Shown here: positions 32,572 to 40,944 of the stretch, piece by piece | Layout of the letters: every line of letters begins with the position of its first letter | Position numbering within the stretch: position 1 is the stretch's first letter | Assembly (NCBI RefSeq): GCF_030161635.1 | Contig: NZ_BSUO01000002.1 | Span: forward strand, 22,150-86,149 | Origin: Mobilicoccus caccae | GTDB lineage: Bacteria > Actinomycetota > Actinomycetes > Actinomycetales > Dermatophilaceae | Direction: 5' to 3' | DNA: 64,000 nt | Notes under the pieces: model-generated | Told to the model about the DNA's origin: nothing | The model's input: the letters and a program-made list of their open reading frames with translations, nothing else | The model's database searches: none | Made by a program: the position numbers and the translations under genes

Positions 32572-33414
32572 ATGGCCGATGAGAGCGACGGCATCGAGGA
32601 AGCATTCGAAGGGCAGCTCCGCATCGCCGTCACCGCGGCGGGCCGCGTAGGCGAAGCGTTCGCCCGTGGCCGCGAGGAAGCGGCGCGACGAGCGCAGGCG
32701 CAGAGCGAGCAGGCGGCCCGCGAACTGTCGTCACGGTTCGAGGCAGAGAAGCGCGCAGCTCGCGTCGAGCTGGGTGGTGTGTACCGCTCCGATTGGTGGG
32801 ACAAGGCGACGCCGCAGCAGATCGGCGGCGCACTCACCACGGCGCGCGCGTGGGGCACGGAAGACCCCGAGGCGCAGCGCGCGGAGGGCCGCATCCGCGA
32901 CGAGCTCCGCACGCGCTACGGCGTCGACGTCGACAACACCGGCGCCGATCCCGCGGCCGTCCAGGCGGCCGTCGAGGCTGAGCAGCTGCGCCGGCAGTCC
33001 GACACCGAGCGTCAGCGCAGCGCCACCGAGCAGGCCGAAGCGGTCGCACTCTCGCGCCAGGCCGACGAAGCTGACCGCGCGGCCGAGGCGTCCCGCGACA
33101 CCGCCGACACCACTCCCGACGAGGGAGAGCGCGAGCAGGCACAGGTGCAGGCCGAGCGCGAGCAGAACCGCGCCGAGGCCACCCGCGAGAAGGCCGAGCC
33201 GCTGTACGACTCGTCCGAGCGGCGCGAGCGCGACGCCGACAAGCTCGAACAGCGCGGCGTGGCCAAGGAGGCCGTCAGCGCGAAGATGGCCGCCGACGTC
33301 AGCCAGGGCAAGCCGGCCACCGAGGCGGTCAAGGCGCAGCAGCTACAGAGCACCAAGGCGCGGCCGAACCGGTCGCGCTCGTCGAAGGTGCAGCGCACTG
33401 AGATTGGTCGATGA
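32572..33414 (+). CDS. Coiled-coil mobilization-associated protein
   Basis: 280 aa from ATG 32572 (AAGGAG 8 nt upstream). Almost wholly charged and helical (Glu/Ala/Arg/Gln), with coiled-coil from about 120 to 230. Placed right behind the relaxase remnant, as many Mob-operon helper genes are. It overlaps the next gene by 4 bp. No catalytic motif. Confidence 0.72.
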   Translation: MADESDGIEEAFEGQLRIAVTAAGRVGEAFARGREEAARRAQAQSEQAARELSSRFEAEKRAARVELGGVYRSDWWDKATPQQIGGALTTARAWGTEDPEAQRAEGRIRDELRTRYGVDVDNTGADPAAVQAAVEAEQLRRQSDTERQRSATEQAEAVALSRQADEADRAAEASRDTADTTPDEGEREQAQVQAEREQNRAEATREKAEPLYDSSERRERDADKLEQRGVAKEAVSAKMAADVSQGKPATEAVKAQQLQSTKARPNRSRSSKVQRTEIGR

Positions 33415-33872
33415 GCGTCCGCGGGAGGCGCATCGCGCAGCTCGTTAGCGTCGGAGTCGTCGCGGCGGCCGTCGGGTTCGGCGCGCGTAGCCTCCTCCCA
33501 CCGTTCGCGGACGACGCATTTTGGCGCGCGTTCTGGTCAGGCCCGCCGATGGCGGGCCTGTTCGCCATCGGCGCGGCCGCGGTCGCTTTCTACCCGGCCT
33601 ACCGGTCGACACTGATCGCGCGCGAGAACGCCGCACGCGAGCAATGGTGGAAGCGGGCGGAATGGGCGCTCGGGCAAGCTGGTTCTGACAATCAGACTGA
33701 CCGCGAAGTCGCGAACGACGCCCTGGTGGCGCTGTTCGACGAAGCGACCGAGACGGAGGGCAAGATGATCTACCGCACGATGCAGAACTTGCAGGACGCG
33801 AGCGGCGTAGACAGCGAGCCCGTATCGGCGGAAACTAGTAGTAGATGGAGGTGGCTACCGTGGGTGAAGTGA
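33411..33872 (+). CDS. Membrane protein of the mobilization remnant
   Basis: 153 aa, ATGA-coupled. Two hydrophobic segments (about 12-32 and 45-65), then a soluble helical domain (WALGQAGSDNQTDREVANDA) and a Trp-rich C-terminus. Unrecognised; probably part of the same Mob operon. Confidence 0.68.
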   Translation: MSVRGRRIAQLVSVGVVAAAVGFGARSLLPPFADDAFWRAFWSGPPMAGLFAIGAAAVAFYPAYRSTLIARENAAREQWWKRAEWALGQAGSDNQTDREVANDALVALFDEATETEGKMIYRTMQNLQDASGVDSEPVSAETSSRWRWLPWVK

Positions 33873-34027
33873 CGAAGAAGGCAAGCAGCTTGCAGCGTCG
33901 GATCGCGGCTGGCAAAGCCGAGCCGATCAGCGATCGCGAGCGGGCGCAGCTCCAAGAACTCCGACAGGCCTACATTCGCCGGTTCGGGAAAGACCCCGAC
34001 GCGCGGACCGTCGCCAAGACTGCCTGA
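33860..34027 (+). CDS. 55-aa hypothetical protein
   Basis: GTG 33860 chosen because GGAGG lies 7 nt upstream; ATG 33845 is in frame. Basic helical peptide (SSLQRRIAAGKAEPISDRER, AYIRRFGKDPDARTVAKTA). Last gene before a strong bidirectional terminator. Confidence 0.6.
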   Translation: MGEVTKKASSLQRRIAAGKAEPISDRERAQLQELRQAYIRRFGKDPDARTVAKTA

Positions 34028-34044
34028 GCAGCCGTCTAAGCGCA

Positions 34045-34083
34045 CGAGAGAGGGACCGACCCACTGGGCCGGTCCCTCTCTCG
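34045..34083. terminator. Bidirectional terminator
   Basis: 14-bp perfect stem (34045-34058 with 34070-34083) between convergent genes; it works in either direction. Confidence 0.8.
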
Positions 34084-34091
34084 TTGTGCGC

Positions 34092-34853
34092 TCAGACGCC
34101 CGTAGGCGGCTCCTCGCGCAGGTCCGGGTACAAACCCTTCGGGGGTGCCGTGTACGGCAGCTCAGCGCCCTTCTGATCGTCGTTCGTGTTCACCCGGCCA
34201 TCACCAGCCCCGGCGGCCGCGAACGGGCCGTGAGGGTCGAGCAGGACGCTCATGTGGTGCTCGGCGTGATCGCGGAACCAGACGCTCATTCCCGTCGTCG
34301 GGTCCAGGCGTAGATGCTCCCACGCCCGCCACAGAGCGTCGAGCCGAATCACGGCCTCCGGGTAGTTCCACCAGTCGGCCGCCCACACGCTGCGCTCCCC
34401 GTCGACGCGGCGACGGTAGTTCTTCACCAGGTACTCGCGCACGAACTCGTCGACCGAGCCGTAGTACAGCGCCGGCTCCTCGTCGGCCGGCTCCTCCTCG
34501 TCGAGGGCATCCATCGCCGCGGTGACCGCACGACGGGCGGCCGTGGCCGCCTGCGCTTGCAGCTCCTCGATCACTGAGGGGTCCAGCGCCTCGTCGACCT
34601 CGGCCGCGACGGCATCCTTCACCGCCGCGGTGATGGCCTTCTGCACCGCGGCGCGAATCGCCGGGGCCGCGAGGTTCGTCGCGACGTCGGCAATGTCGAT
34701 CCCGAACAGCCGGCCGGGCTCGCGCTCCGGCAGCTCCGGCAGCTCGGCGTCGTCGGGGACGTCGCGCGGGTCGGGCTCGTCGCCCTCGTCCAGCTCGAAC
34801 GGTTCCGCCTCGATCCCCTCGTCAGCGGGAGCGTCGCCCCAGTTGTCGCTCAT
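34092..34853 (-). CDS. DUF4913-like transfer-associated protein
   Basis: 253 aa. Acidic N-terminus, helical middle, and a C-terminal domain (YGSVDEFVREYLVKNYRRRV, WWNYPEAVIRLDALWRAWEH, TGMSVWFRDHAEHHM) with the conserved Trp/His pattern of DUF4913 proteins that accompany coupling ATPases on actinobacterial plasmids. It overlaps the coupling-protein remnant, its usual neighbour. Likely intact but orphaned. Confidence 0.78.
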   Translation of the reverse strand: MSDNWGDAPADEGIEAEPFELDEGDEPDPRDVPDDAELPELPEREPGRLFGIDIADVATNLAAPAIRAAVQKAITAAVKDAVAAEVDEALDPSVIEELQAQAATAARRAVTAAMDALDEEEPADEEPALYYGSVDEFVREYLVKNYRRRVDGERSVWAADWWNYPEAVIRLDALWRAWEHLRLDPTTGMSVWFRDHAEHHMSVLLDPHGPFAAAGAGDGRVNTNDDQKGAELPYTAPPKGLYPDLREEPPTGV

Positions 34854-35368
34854 CAGGCCGCCCCGTTCCCGTCGACGGTGGCCGCGACCTCACGCACCGA
34901 CTCCTGCGCCTCGATGATCGTCCGCGACGCCTGCGGGTCGTGAGCTGCGATCGACGCCTTGACCTTCTCGACGTGCGGGCCGGTCATCCACGGCTGCGTG
35001 CGAATCAGCGTCGGGCGGTTCCCCGACGAGAGCACCACGGCGCGACCCTTCGGCATCGCGGCCAGGTCGGCCACGTCCAGGATGCGCTCACGGTGGAGCT
35101 GCTGATTCACGCTGCGCCCGCCACGACCGGAGGACACCGACGACGCCTGCCGGTCGTAGTCACCGATCAGCTTGGAGAGGCTTTCCAGGAACGCATCTTC
35201 GGAGACACCGCCGCCGTAGACCTTCACGTTCGAGGCGCTCCACAGCTTCCGCATGCCCGAATCACCCCACACGTCGACGCCCTGCGACCACGACTGCCGC
35301 AACCCCGAGCCGATCGCCGGCCACGAACCCCTCAGCATCGCCACACCGGGCCGGATGCTCTCGCGCAC
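34853..35368 (-). pseudogene. C-terminal remnant of a second TraD/VirD4 coupling protein
   Basis: 171 codons. LWSASNVKVYGGGVSEDAFL, then SRGGRSVNQQLHRERILDVA and PKGRAVVLSSGNRPTLIRTQ match the TraD/TraG C-terminal recognition region. Walker A and B and the membrane anchor are missing, and the coupling-protein frame closes upstream near 35405. It differs from the intact coupling ATPase at 5624, so it belonged to another transfer system. Confidence 0.72.
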
Positions 35369-35555
35369 ACACGCGACGATCGCAGTCGACCCCGCCGCGG
35401 TGGCTCACCCCCGGCCAGCCCACCACGATCCCGGAGGGATCGACGATCCTTCTGGGGGACGTTGAGTGCACCATCGAGCGGGCGCAGTGAACTACACCTG
35501 TGGCCGTCGGCGTGTCCTCCCCTTTGTGTTAAGGAAAACCGAGAGACTGGCGCGC

Positions 35556-35809
35556 ATGGGTACTCAGAACGGAAGGCCGAGCAAGGGACGTCGCGACGCC
35601 ATTCTGGCGAAGCCCCCGTAGAGTTCGGCGCGATCTTGAAGCAGAACGCAGATGCCGCCGGACTCTCCTATGGCGAGTACCTGGTGATGCTCGCGGCCGA
35701 CGCACTGGGAATGCCTCAGTACGCACCGCCGCGCCCGCGCGATCGCGCAGCAGAGCTGCCGATCCCCGAGCTGAACACGGCCAAGGAGGCAACCTCGAAA
35801 GCCGCATAG
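35556..35809 (+). CDS. Small RHH-type DNA-binding protein (one frameshift)
   Basis: 84 aa from ATG 35556 after restoring one C at 35613-35617; as written it stops after 21 codons. MGTQNGRPSKGRRDAILAKP then GAILKQNADAAGLSYGEYLV has the pattern of CopG/Arc-like proteins common beside plasmid rep genes. Probable copy-number or transcription control of the AEP Rep gene downstream. Confidence 0.65.
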
Positions 35810-35819
35810 AACGAGCGAA

Positions 35820-35842
35820 CCCCCGCCTCTACGAGACGGGGG
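35820..35842 (+). terminator. Hairpin terminator
   Basis: 10-bp stem with one mismatch (CCCCCGCCTC with GAGACGGGGG), 3-nt loop, 10 bp after the stop codon. Confidence 0.6.
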
Positions 35843-36030
35843 GCCGAAGCTAAGTGCCTGATCCTCTGAGTTTGGCGACCTGGTAGATCAAGGCAGTTCC
35901 AGAAAAAGCCGGTAAGGAACCGGACCTTCGCTGTACCCAGCGACCGAAGTCGAAAGGTGGTGCCATCATAGCGCGCGCTCCTCAAAAGCGATATCGCGTT
36001 CTCAGCGAGTCGTGGGCACTCACCACAGCA
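35843..36030. other. Leader region of the AEP Rep gene
   Basis: No separate gene. Several short inverted segments (such as CCGGTAAGGAACCGG) could hold a copy-control RNA or origin. The Rep frame stays open here, with AAAGGTGG at 35953-35960 but no ATG or GTG close to it. Confidence 0.35.
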
Positions 36031-38063
36031 GTGAGCCCGCGGCCGCGCGTGCGCGTGGCCGTCGTCGACGCCTATGGCACCGTCCTGAACGACTACCGGG
36101 ATCGCGCGATCGGCACGGCCGCTCCTGAGCGCCCGTGGGCTGTCTACCTCGCCGGCCCCGACAAGCGATTCCGTCTCCTCGCGTTCGACCTCGACGCCCA
36201 CGGCGACCCCGCGGCCGCAGCTCGCGACGCCGACGTGCTCGGCGGCCTCCTCCGCGACGTCGGCCTGCCCTACGTCCTCTGCGAGTCCGGGCCGACCGGC
36301 GGCCGGCACCTGTGGGTCGGCTTAGGCGAGTCCGTCGACGCTGAAACCGTCGCCACCCTCGCCCGCCTCACCAAGCACCTGTGCCCCACCCTCGACCTGT
36401 CGCCGCTCAGCAACGCCGTAACCGGCTGTGTGCGGCCACCAGGAGCGCCCCACCGTGCCGGCGGGCACTCCACGGTCCTCAGCGGCGACCTGGACGCGCT
36501 GCGCGCCCCCACGGCCACCGCGGCACAGGTCCGCGCGCTCGTGAGCCTCGTCGCCGGCCTCGTCGACGACACCGAGCCCGCACGGCCCATCGACCCCCGC
36601 TCACCGCTCCCCCTCGACTCCCACGGCCGCCTGCACCTGGCCGGCCCACGCCGCCAGCTCCCCGCCAACAGCTCCGCAGCTCTCCGAGAGACACCCATCG
36701 ACGCCTCAGCGACGCTCTGGCGCGTCCTGATCGGCGCAGCGGCCGCCAGGTGGCGGCACGCCGACGTCGCCGCCCTCGTCGACACCGAGCCCGGCCTAGA
36801 GCACGTCCGCAGCCGCGTCACCACCCGCGGCCGCGCAGCTCGCCCCCGAGGCGAGCAGGCCGCCGTGCTCGGCCGACAGTGGAACAAGGCCGTGCGCTAC
36901 GTCGCCGCGAGTGACCGCCAGATCGGGGACGATCCCACGTTCGACCGCCGCGCCGACGCGATGGCCGCGCACGTCCGCGACGTGCAGCTCCGCGCCGACG
37001 CGGCCGCCGGCCGCTGGACCCGCGGAGGCGGCCCCGCCGATCGCCGCATCCTCGACGTGCTGAGCTTCCTCGCCCTGCACGCCCTCAGCGCCTCCGTGGA
37101 GGCCGACACCCGCCGCCTGGCCCTGTTGGCCGGGGTCGGCCGCGAGACGGCCAGGACGGCGCTGCTGCGCCTCGCAGAGGACGGATGGATCGCCCAGACC
37201 GCGGCCGCGGACGGCCCCCGCGCCGCTCACTGGACGATCGACCCGCAGAGCACTCTCCACAGCAACACGGATCATGCCCGGTCACAAGCGGACCCGCGCC
37301 CCCTGGGGCCGGGGCCGCTGAGAGAACTACGCTCCTCGCAACGCTGCGCACACGAACGACGGATGCCGCACATGACCTGTTCACCGCTACCCGCCCCGCG
37401 CTCGGACACCTGGCCGGGAACCTCTACGCACGAATCGATTCCACAGCTCGCACCCTCGACGAACTCTCCCCCACCATCGGCGCCGATCCTCTCCGAACCC
37501 GTCGACTCCTCGACCGCCTCACCTACGCCGGCATCGTCGAGCGCAGCCGGGACGGATGGCACCGCGTCTACGCCCACTCCCCCGACGCGGCCGCCGAGCG
37601 CGCCGGAGTCGCCGGCCGACTCGACGCCCGCGTAGACCGCTACCGCGTCGAGCGCGAAGCATGGGCCTGGTGGAAGGCCGAGGAAGCGTGGATGCACGCA
37701 CCCCGTCGACCCGATGCCCGAAGTCGACCGAGCCGCGGTCAACTCTCCCTCGTCCCCGACGACGGCACCCACGCCTACGGCCCGCACCCGCGCCGAGCCG
37801 ATGGCCGGCTGGACTACGCCGCAGCTCGACGGATCATCATCGAGGAGCGCGAGGGAACGGCCGTGCGCCCCTACGAGCGCGACGCCGACGGAGATCTCCG
37901 CTCGAGAACCGTTGTCGACGAGACCCCCGCCGACGTCGACGCCGACGGCGAGTGGATCGACCCCGGCTATTGCTCCCACGGGATGACCGTCGGCGTCCGG
38001 TGCCGGTACTGCGACGGGCCAGCCGTGAAGCTGCTCGACACCCCGCAGCGCCGCGTCGCGTAG
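36031..38063 (+). CDS. AEP-type primase replication protein (Rep2; one frameshift)
   Basis: 677 aa once one base is restored in the C run at 37299-37303. The N-terminal part carries the AEP primase-polymerase motifs: FDLDAHGD (catalytic Asp pair at about 53-55) and GGRHLWVG (His about 93). Then follow two winged-helix-like segments (LALLAGVGRETARTALLRLA and PLRTRRLLDRLTYAGIVERS, the second after the break) and a C-terminal Cys cluster (YCSHGMTVGVRCRYC). GTG 36031 is the first formal start, but open frame continues upstream. A combined primase and initiator for the second replicon. Confidence 0.75.
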
Positions 38064-38147
38064 AGCCGATCCGCTGCGCGGAGGCGAGCCCAGGGGCTCG
38101 CTGGTCGAGCCGGCGGTGCCGGCACAGTCAGGGCCTACGGCCCGTTC

Positions 38148-38341
38148 TTTTGCCGTGAAGCCTTCGGCAGCATACGGTCGTCAACCCTCCACCCAAGCGG
38201 CTGCGCCGCCGGCTCCTCCGAGACTTTCGGCACGCGGTCGCTGCGCTCCCTTATTTCGCGCCGAAACTCTCTCCCCCACCGCCCTACGGGTTGAGCTCCG
38301 GGCATCCTCCCTAGCGGCGGTAAACCGCCTTCACGGCAAAA
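38148..38341. repeat. Inverted-repeat element with conserved ends, copy 1
   Basis: 194 bp bounded by TTTTGCCGTGAAG and its exact complement. About 50 bp at the left and 40 bp at the right match 40518-40674, while the middle differs in sequence but in each copy forms its own inner inverted repeat. No coding capacity. Conserved outer stem plus variable inner hairpin recalls integron attC or MITE design. It lies in the gap 38064-38399 before the ardC-like gene. Confidence 0.72.
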
Positions 38342-38365
38342 AAACGTGGAGGGGATGAGCAGAGA

Positions 38366-38383
38366 AATAACCCTATTACCGGC
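38366..38383 (+). promoter_or_regulatory. Family B repeats 5 (ardC-like gene)
   Basis: Two clear 9-bp units (AATAACCCT, ATTACCGGC) just before GGAAGG and ATG 38400. Confidence 0.65.
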
Positions 38384-38399
38384 ACGGAAGGTTCCGAAC

Positions 38400-39281
38400 A
38401 TGGCACGCAACGTCAAGACCACCAAGACCCCCGAGCAGCGTCGCGCCGAGGCCGAGGAGCTGCAAGCCACGATCGCGGAGCAGGTCGAGGCGCTGCGCGA
38501 GTCGGAGGCGTGGGCGCGGTTCCTGGACTTCACGAAGGCATTCCACCGCTACAGCATCAACAACCTGTTGTTGATCTTCGGCCAGTGCCCCGAGGCGTCC
38601 CACGTCGCCGGTTACCGGACGTGGCAGAAGCTCAACCGCCAGGTGCGCAAGGGTGAGCGCGGAATCCGTATCTTCGGCGGCCGCGACGTGCGCGAGACGG
38701 TCGAGAACCCCAAGACCGGCGAGGACGAGGAGCAGCGCCGAACGCTGTTCTTCCCGGTGTCCGTGTTCGACATGGGACAGACCGACCTCATCGACCCCGA
38801 GGCGGGCGACCCGACCGACATCGCGCGGCCGCTGACCGGAGACGACCCCGCGGGCATCTTCGACGCCGTGGCCGACTACCTCACCGGCAAGGGCTGGACC
38901 GTCGAGCGCGAGAGCATCCCCGGCGGTGCACACGGCTACACCGACCCCGAGGGCCGTCGCGTCGTGCTCGATTCCGACCTCTCCCCCGCCCAGGCTGCAA
39001 AGACCGGACTTCACGAGGCCGCGCACGTCATCCTGCACGCGGACGAAGATCACGCCGAGTACGTCGAGCACCGCGGCACCAAGGAAACCGAGGCCGAGAG
39101 CGTCGCCTACGTCGTCGCCGGGATTCTCGGACTCGACACCAGCGCCTACAGCGTCGGATACGTCGCCGGGTGGAGCAACTGCGACGCCGAGACGATCAAG
39201 GCCACCGCGGCAAACGTGCTGCGCGCAGCTCACGCCCTGGCCGACGCGCTCACCGAGCAGCCCGAGGCCGTAGCCGCCTGA
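38400..39281 (+). CDS. ardC: ArdC-like antirestriction protein with metalloprotease domain
   Basis: 293 aa from ATG 38400 (GGAAGG 10 nt upstream). The N-terminal ssDNA-binding part (SINNLLLIFGQCPEASHVAG, YRTWQKLNRQVRKGERGIRI) matches ArdC_N, and residues 205-209 are HEAAH of the zinc metallopeptidase part. ArdC-type proteins protect incoming single-stranded plasmid DNA from type I restriction. It is driven by family B repeats, like ssb. Confidence 0.85.
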   Translation: MARNVKTTKTPEQRRAEAEELQATIAEQVEALRESEAWARFLDFTKAFHRYSINNLLLIFGQCPEASHVAGYRTWQKLNRQVRKGERGIRIFGGRDVRETVENPKTGEDEEQRRTLFFPVSVFDMGQTDLIDPEAGDPTDIARPLTGDDPAGIFDAVADYLTGKGWTVERESIPGGAHGYTDPEGRRVVLDSDLSPAQAAKTGLHEAAHVILHADEDHAEYVEHRGTKETEAESVAYVVAGILGLDTSAYSVGYVAGWSNCDAETIKATAANVLRAAHALADALTEQPEAVAA

Positions 39282-39286
39282 GCGGC

Positions 39287-39313
39287 AATAACTCTATTGC
39301 CGTCAAGACCGTC
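39287..39313 (+). promoter_or_regulatory. Family B repeats 6
   Basis: Three 9-bp units (AATAACTCT, ATTGCCGTC, AAGACCGTC) ending 15 bp before the next ATG. Confidence 0.68.
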
Positions 39314-39328
39314 AGAGGAGAAGGAACG

Positions 39329-39952
39329 ATGACCGCGGAAACCCTGTTCGACCTGGCCGAGTTCGAGCGCGAGGCCGTCGCCGCCACCGCATGGGACGGC
39401 GCGCCCCTGGCCTACACGACCAGCTACTACAGCCCCGCCGAGCTGGATGCAGCATTCGACCGCTACCGCGCCGAGTTCGGCGGCTTCGGATGCATCCCCC
39501 GCTCCCACATGTGGCACCGCAACAGCTACAACCAGGGCGAGCGCGCAGCGACCGCCGACGGCCACGAGCTGCACATGTTCTACGCCGACGCCTGGTGCAA
39601 AGAGGCCGACCACGACCACAGCGCCGACCCGCTCCCCGGCGGCGGTCGCTATCAGGCCGTGTGCCCCGGCTGCGCCTGGCACGTCATCAGCGAGCGCGAG
39701 AACGACGCCGTAGAGGCGTGGCACGACCACGCCCTGCCCGGCTGGCGATCACTCCCGATCATGCCCCGCCCCGCCGCAGCGGCCACCGACGAGAAGAAGG
39801 CACGAGCCGCCGCCGCCAAGTGGTGCGCGGCCAACTACCCCGCCGAGTGGCAGCGCCCCGGCTCCCCCGTCCGCACCATCCGAGGGCCGCACGGCGGCCG
39901 ACACGTCGAATCCCGCTCGCCCTTCGGCGGCTACGACCTCGCCGCCGACTGA
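39329..39952 (+). CDS. 207-aa hypothetical protein
   Basis: From ATG 39329 (GGAGAAGGAACG upstream). Conserved-looking core DRYRAEFGGFGCIPRSHMWH, ELHMFYADAWC, VCPGCAWHVI with several Cys/His that could bind zinc, then a helical end and RGPHGGRHVESRSPFGGYDL. Similar proteins occur near ArdC genes on actinobacterial plasmids to my recollection; no function is known to me. Confidence 0.75.
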   Translation: MTAETLFDLAEFEREAVAATAWDGAPLAYTTSYYSPAELDAAFDRYRAEFGGFGCIPRSHMWHRNSYNQGERAATADGHELHMFYADAWCKEADHDHSADPLPGGGRYQAVCPGCAWHVISERENDAVEAWHDHALPGWRSLPIMPRPAAAATDEKKARAAAAKWCAANYPAEWQRPGSPVRTIRGPHGGRHVESRSPFGGYDLAAD

Positions 39953-39979
39953 CCACCCCGACCAGACAGGAGAACCCCC

Positions 39980-40291
39980 GTGCACACCCTCACAGAAACC
40001 GACGTCGCCGCCCTCCTCGACGACCTCGCCCGACTCCTCCCCTTCCCCACGACGCTCTACACCGACATGGGCGCGGATAGCTGGGCCCCTCAGCTCTACT
40101 TCGGCCCCGTCGACCCGTCATCAGACCTCGCCGCACACCGGGCCGGGATCGACGCCGACACCGTGCGCCCGGTCTGGTGGATCGACCTCGACGGCGGAAC
40201 GCGAACGATCCTCCTCGACGAGGTATCCCCCGACGACGTGTGGAACGTCGCCGCCCGAATCGTCACGCTCTACACCGAACACCGGCAATAA
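39980..40291 (+). CDS. 103-aa hypothetical protein
   Basis: GTG start with CAGGAGAA upstream. Acidic; central APQLYFGPVDPSSDLAAHRA and VWWIDLDGGTRTILLDEV suggest a small alpha/beta fold. Last gene of the ArdC operon before a 12-bp hairpin. Not recognised. Confidence 0.7.
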   Translation: MHTLTETDVAALLDDLARLLPFPTTLYTDMGADSWAPQLYFGPVDPSSDLAAHRAGIDADTVRPVWWIDLDGGTRTILLDEVSPDDVWNVAARIVTLYTEHRQ

Positions 40292-40304
40292 CTCCAATAC
40301 CGCT
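40287..40304 (+). promoter_or_regulatory. Family B repeats 7
   Basis: Two 9-bp units (AATAACTCC, AATACCGCT) overlapping a stop codon with no gene directly downstream, so it may be a binding site alone. Confidence 0.58.
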
Positions 40305-40383
40305 ACGCGGCCCAACGCAATAGGGTGGGTCGCGTCGGCGGCCTAGTCCGCGTCCCCCAGCGAGACACGCAGCCCCGGCACCC

Positions 40384-40427
40384 GCTCCCCGCCGCCACGT
40401 CGCCCCCCAGACCGCGCGGCGGGGAGC
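40384..40427 (+). terminator. Hairpin terminator of the ArdC operon
   Basis: Perfect 12-bp stem (GCTCCCCGCCGC at 40384-40395, complement at 40416-40427). The rest of 40305-40517 is gene-free and has a duplicated CGGACGGAGCCGG. Confidence 0.62.
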
Positions 40428-40517
40428 CTCTACAGCGGCCGACGCCGGACGGAGCCGGCGCCGGCTAACGGACGGCCGGACGGAGCCGGCCGACTGCAGG
40501 GGCCTGTCGGCCCGTTC

Positions 40518-40674
40518 TTTTGCCGTGAAGCCTTCGGCAGCGTACGGTCGGCCAACCTGCGCGCTAGTGCTTTCGCGGCATATCCTCCCTCGCTGCGCTC
40601 AGTCCGGTATTCCACGGTCACTAGCACTCCGGCCGCCCTCCCTAGCGGCGAATGAATTCGCCTTCACGGCAAAA
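40518..40674. repeat. Inverted-repeat element with conserved ends, copy 2
   Basis: 157 bp with the same 13-bp terminal inverted repeats and conserved flanks as 38148-38341 but an unrelated middle (inner arms include GCTAGTGCT and its partner CACTAGCACT). Followed by a run of seven A. The two copies bracket the 2.3-kb ArdC block. Confidence 0.72.
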
Positions 40675-40699
40675 AAACGAGGGGTGGGAGGATTACCAA

Positions 40700-40885
40700 A
40701 TGGAAGCGCTAACCGTCTACACGACCGGCCCGCAGTGTGGGAAGTGCCGCATGACGAAGATGATGCTCGACAGCAAGGGCGTCCCCTACGTCGAGGTGAA
40801 CATCACCGAGAACCCCGACGCGCGCGAGTACGTCACCGAGGAGCTGGGCTACTCCCTATCTGCACACCTTCGCGCTGGTCGCTGA
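40700..40885 (+). pseudogene. nrdH: Truncated NrdH-like glutaredoxin
   Basis: 61 codons from ATG 40700 (GGGAGG 8 nt upstream). VYTTGPQCGKCRMTKMMLDS has the thioredoxin-like CxxC, and YVTEELGYS is typical NrdH. The expected following segment with cis-Pro and the second half of the fold are missing; the frame runs into foreign sequence near 40855. A rearrangement junction. Confidence 0.72.
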
Positions 40886-40944
40886 CGGTGAGGGATAGGG
40901 TAGATGCCGACGTTCCTGCCCACTGCGGGATAGGCTCTAGAACT

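Noticed and set aside
35843..36030. tRNA or known riboswitch before the AEP gene
   Set aside because: Short stems exist, but no cloverleaf or recognisable aptamer core could be traced by eye.
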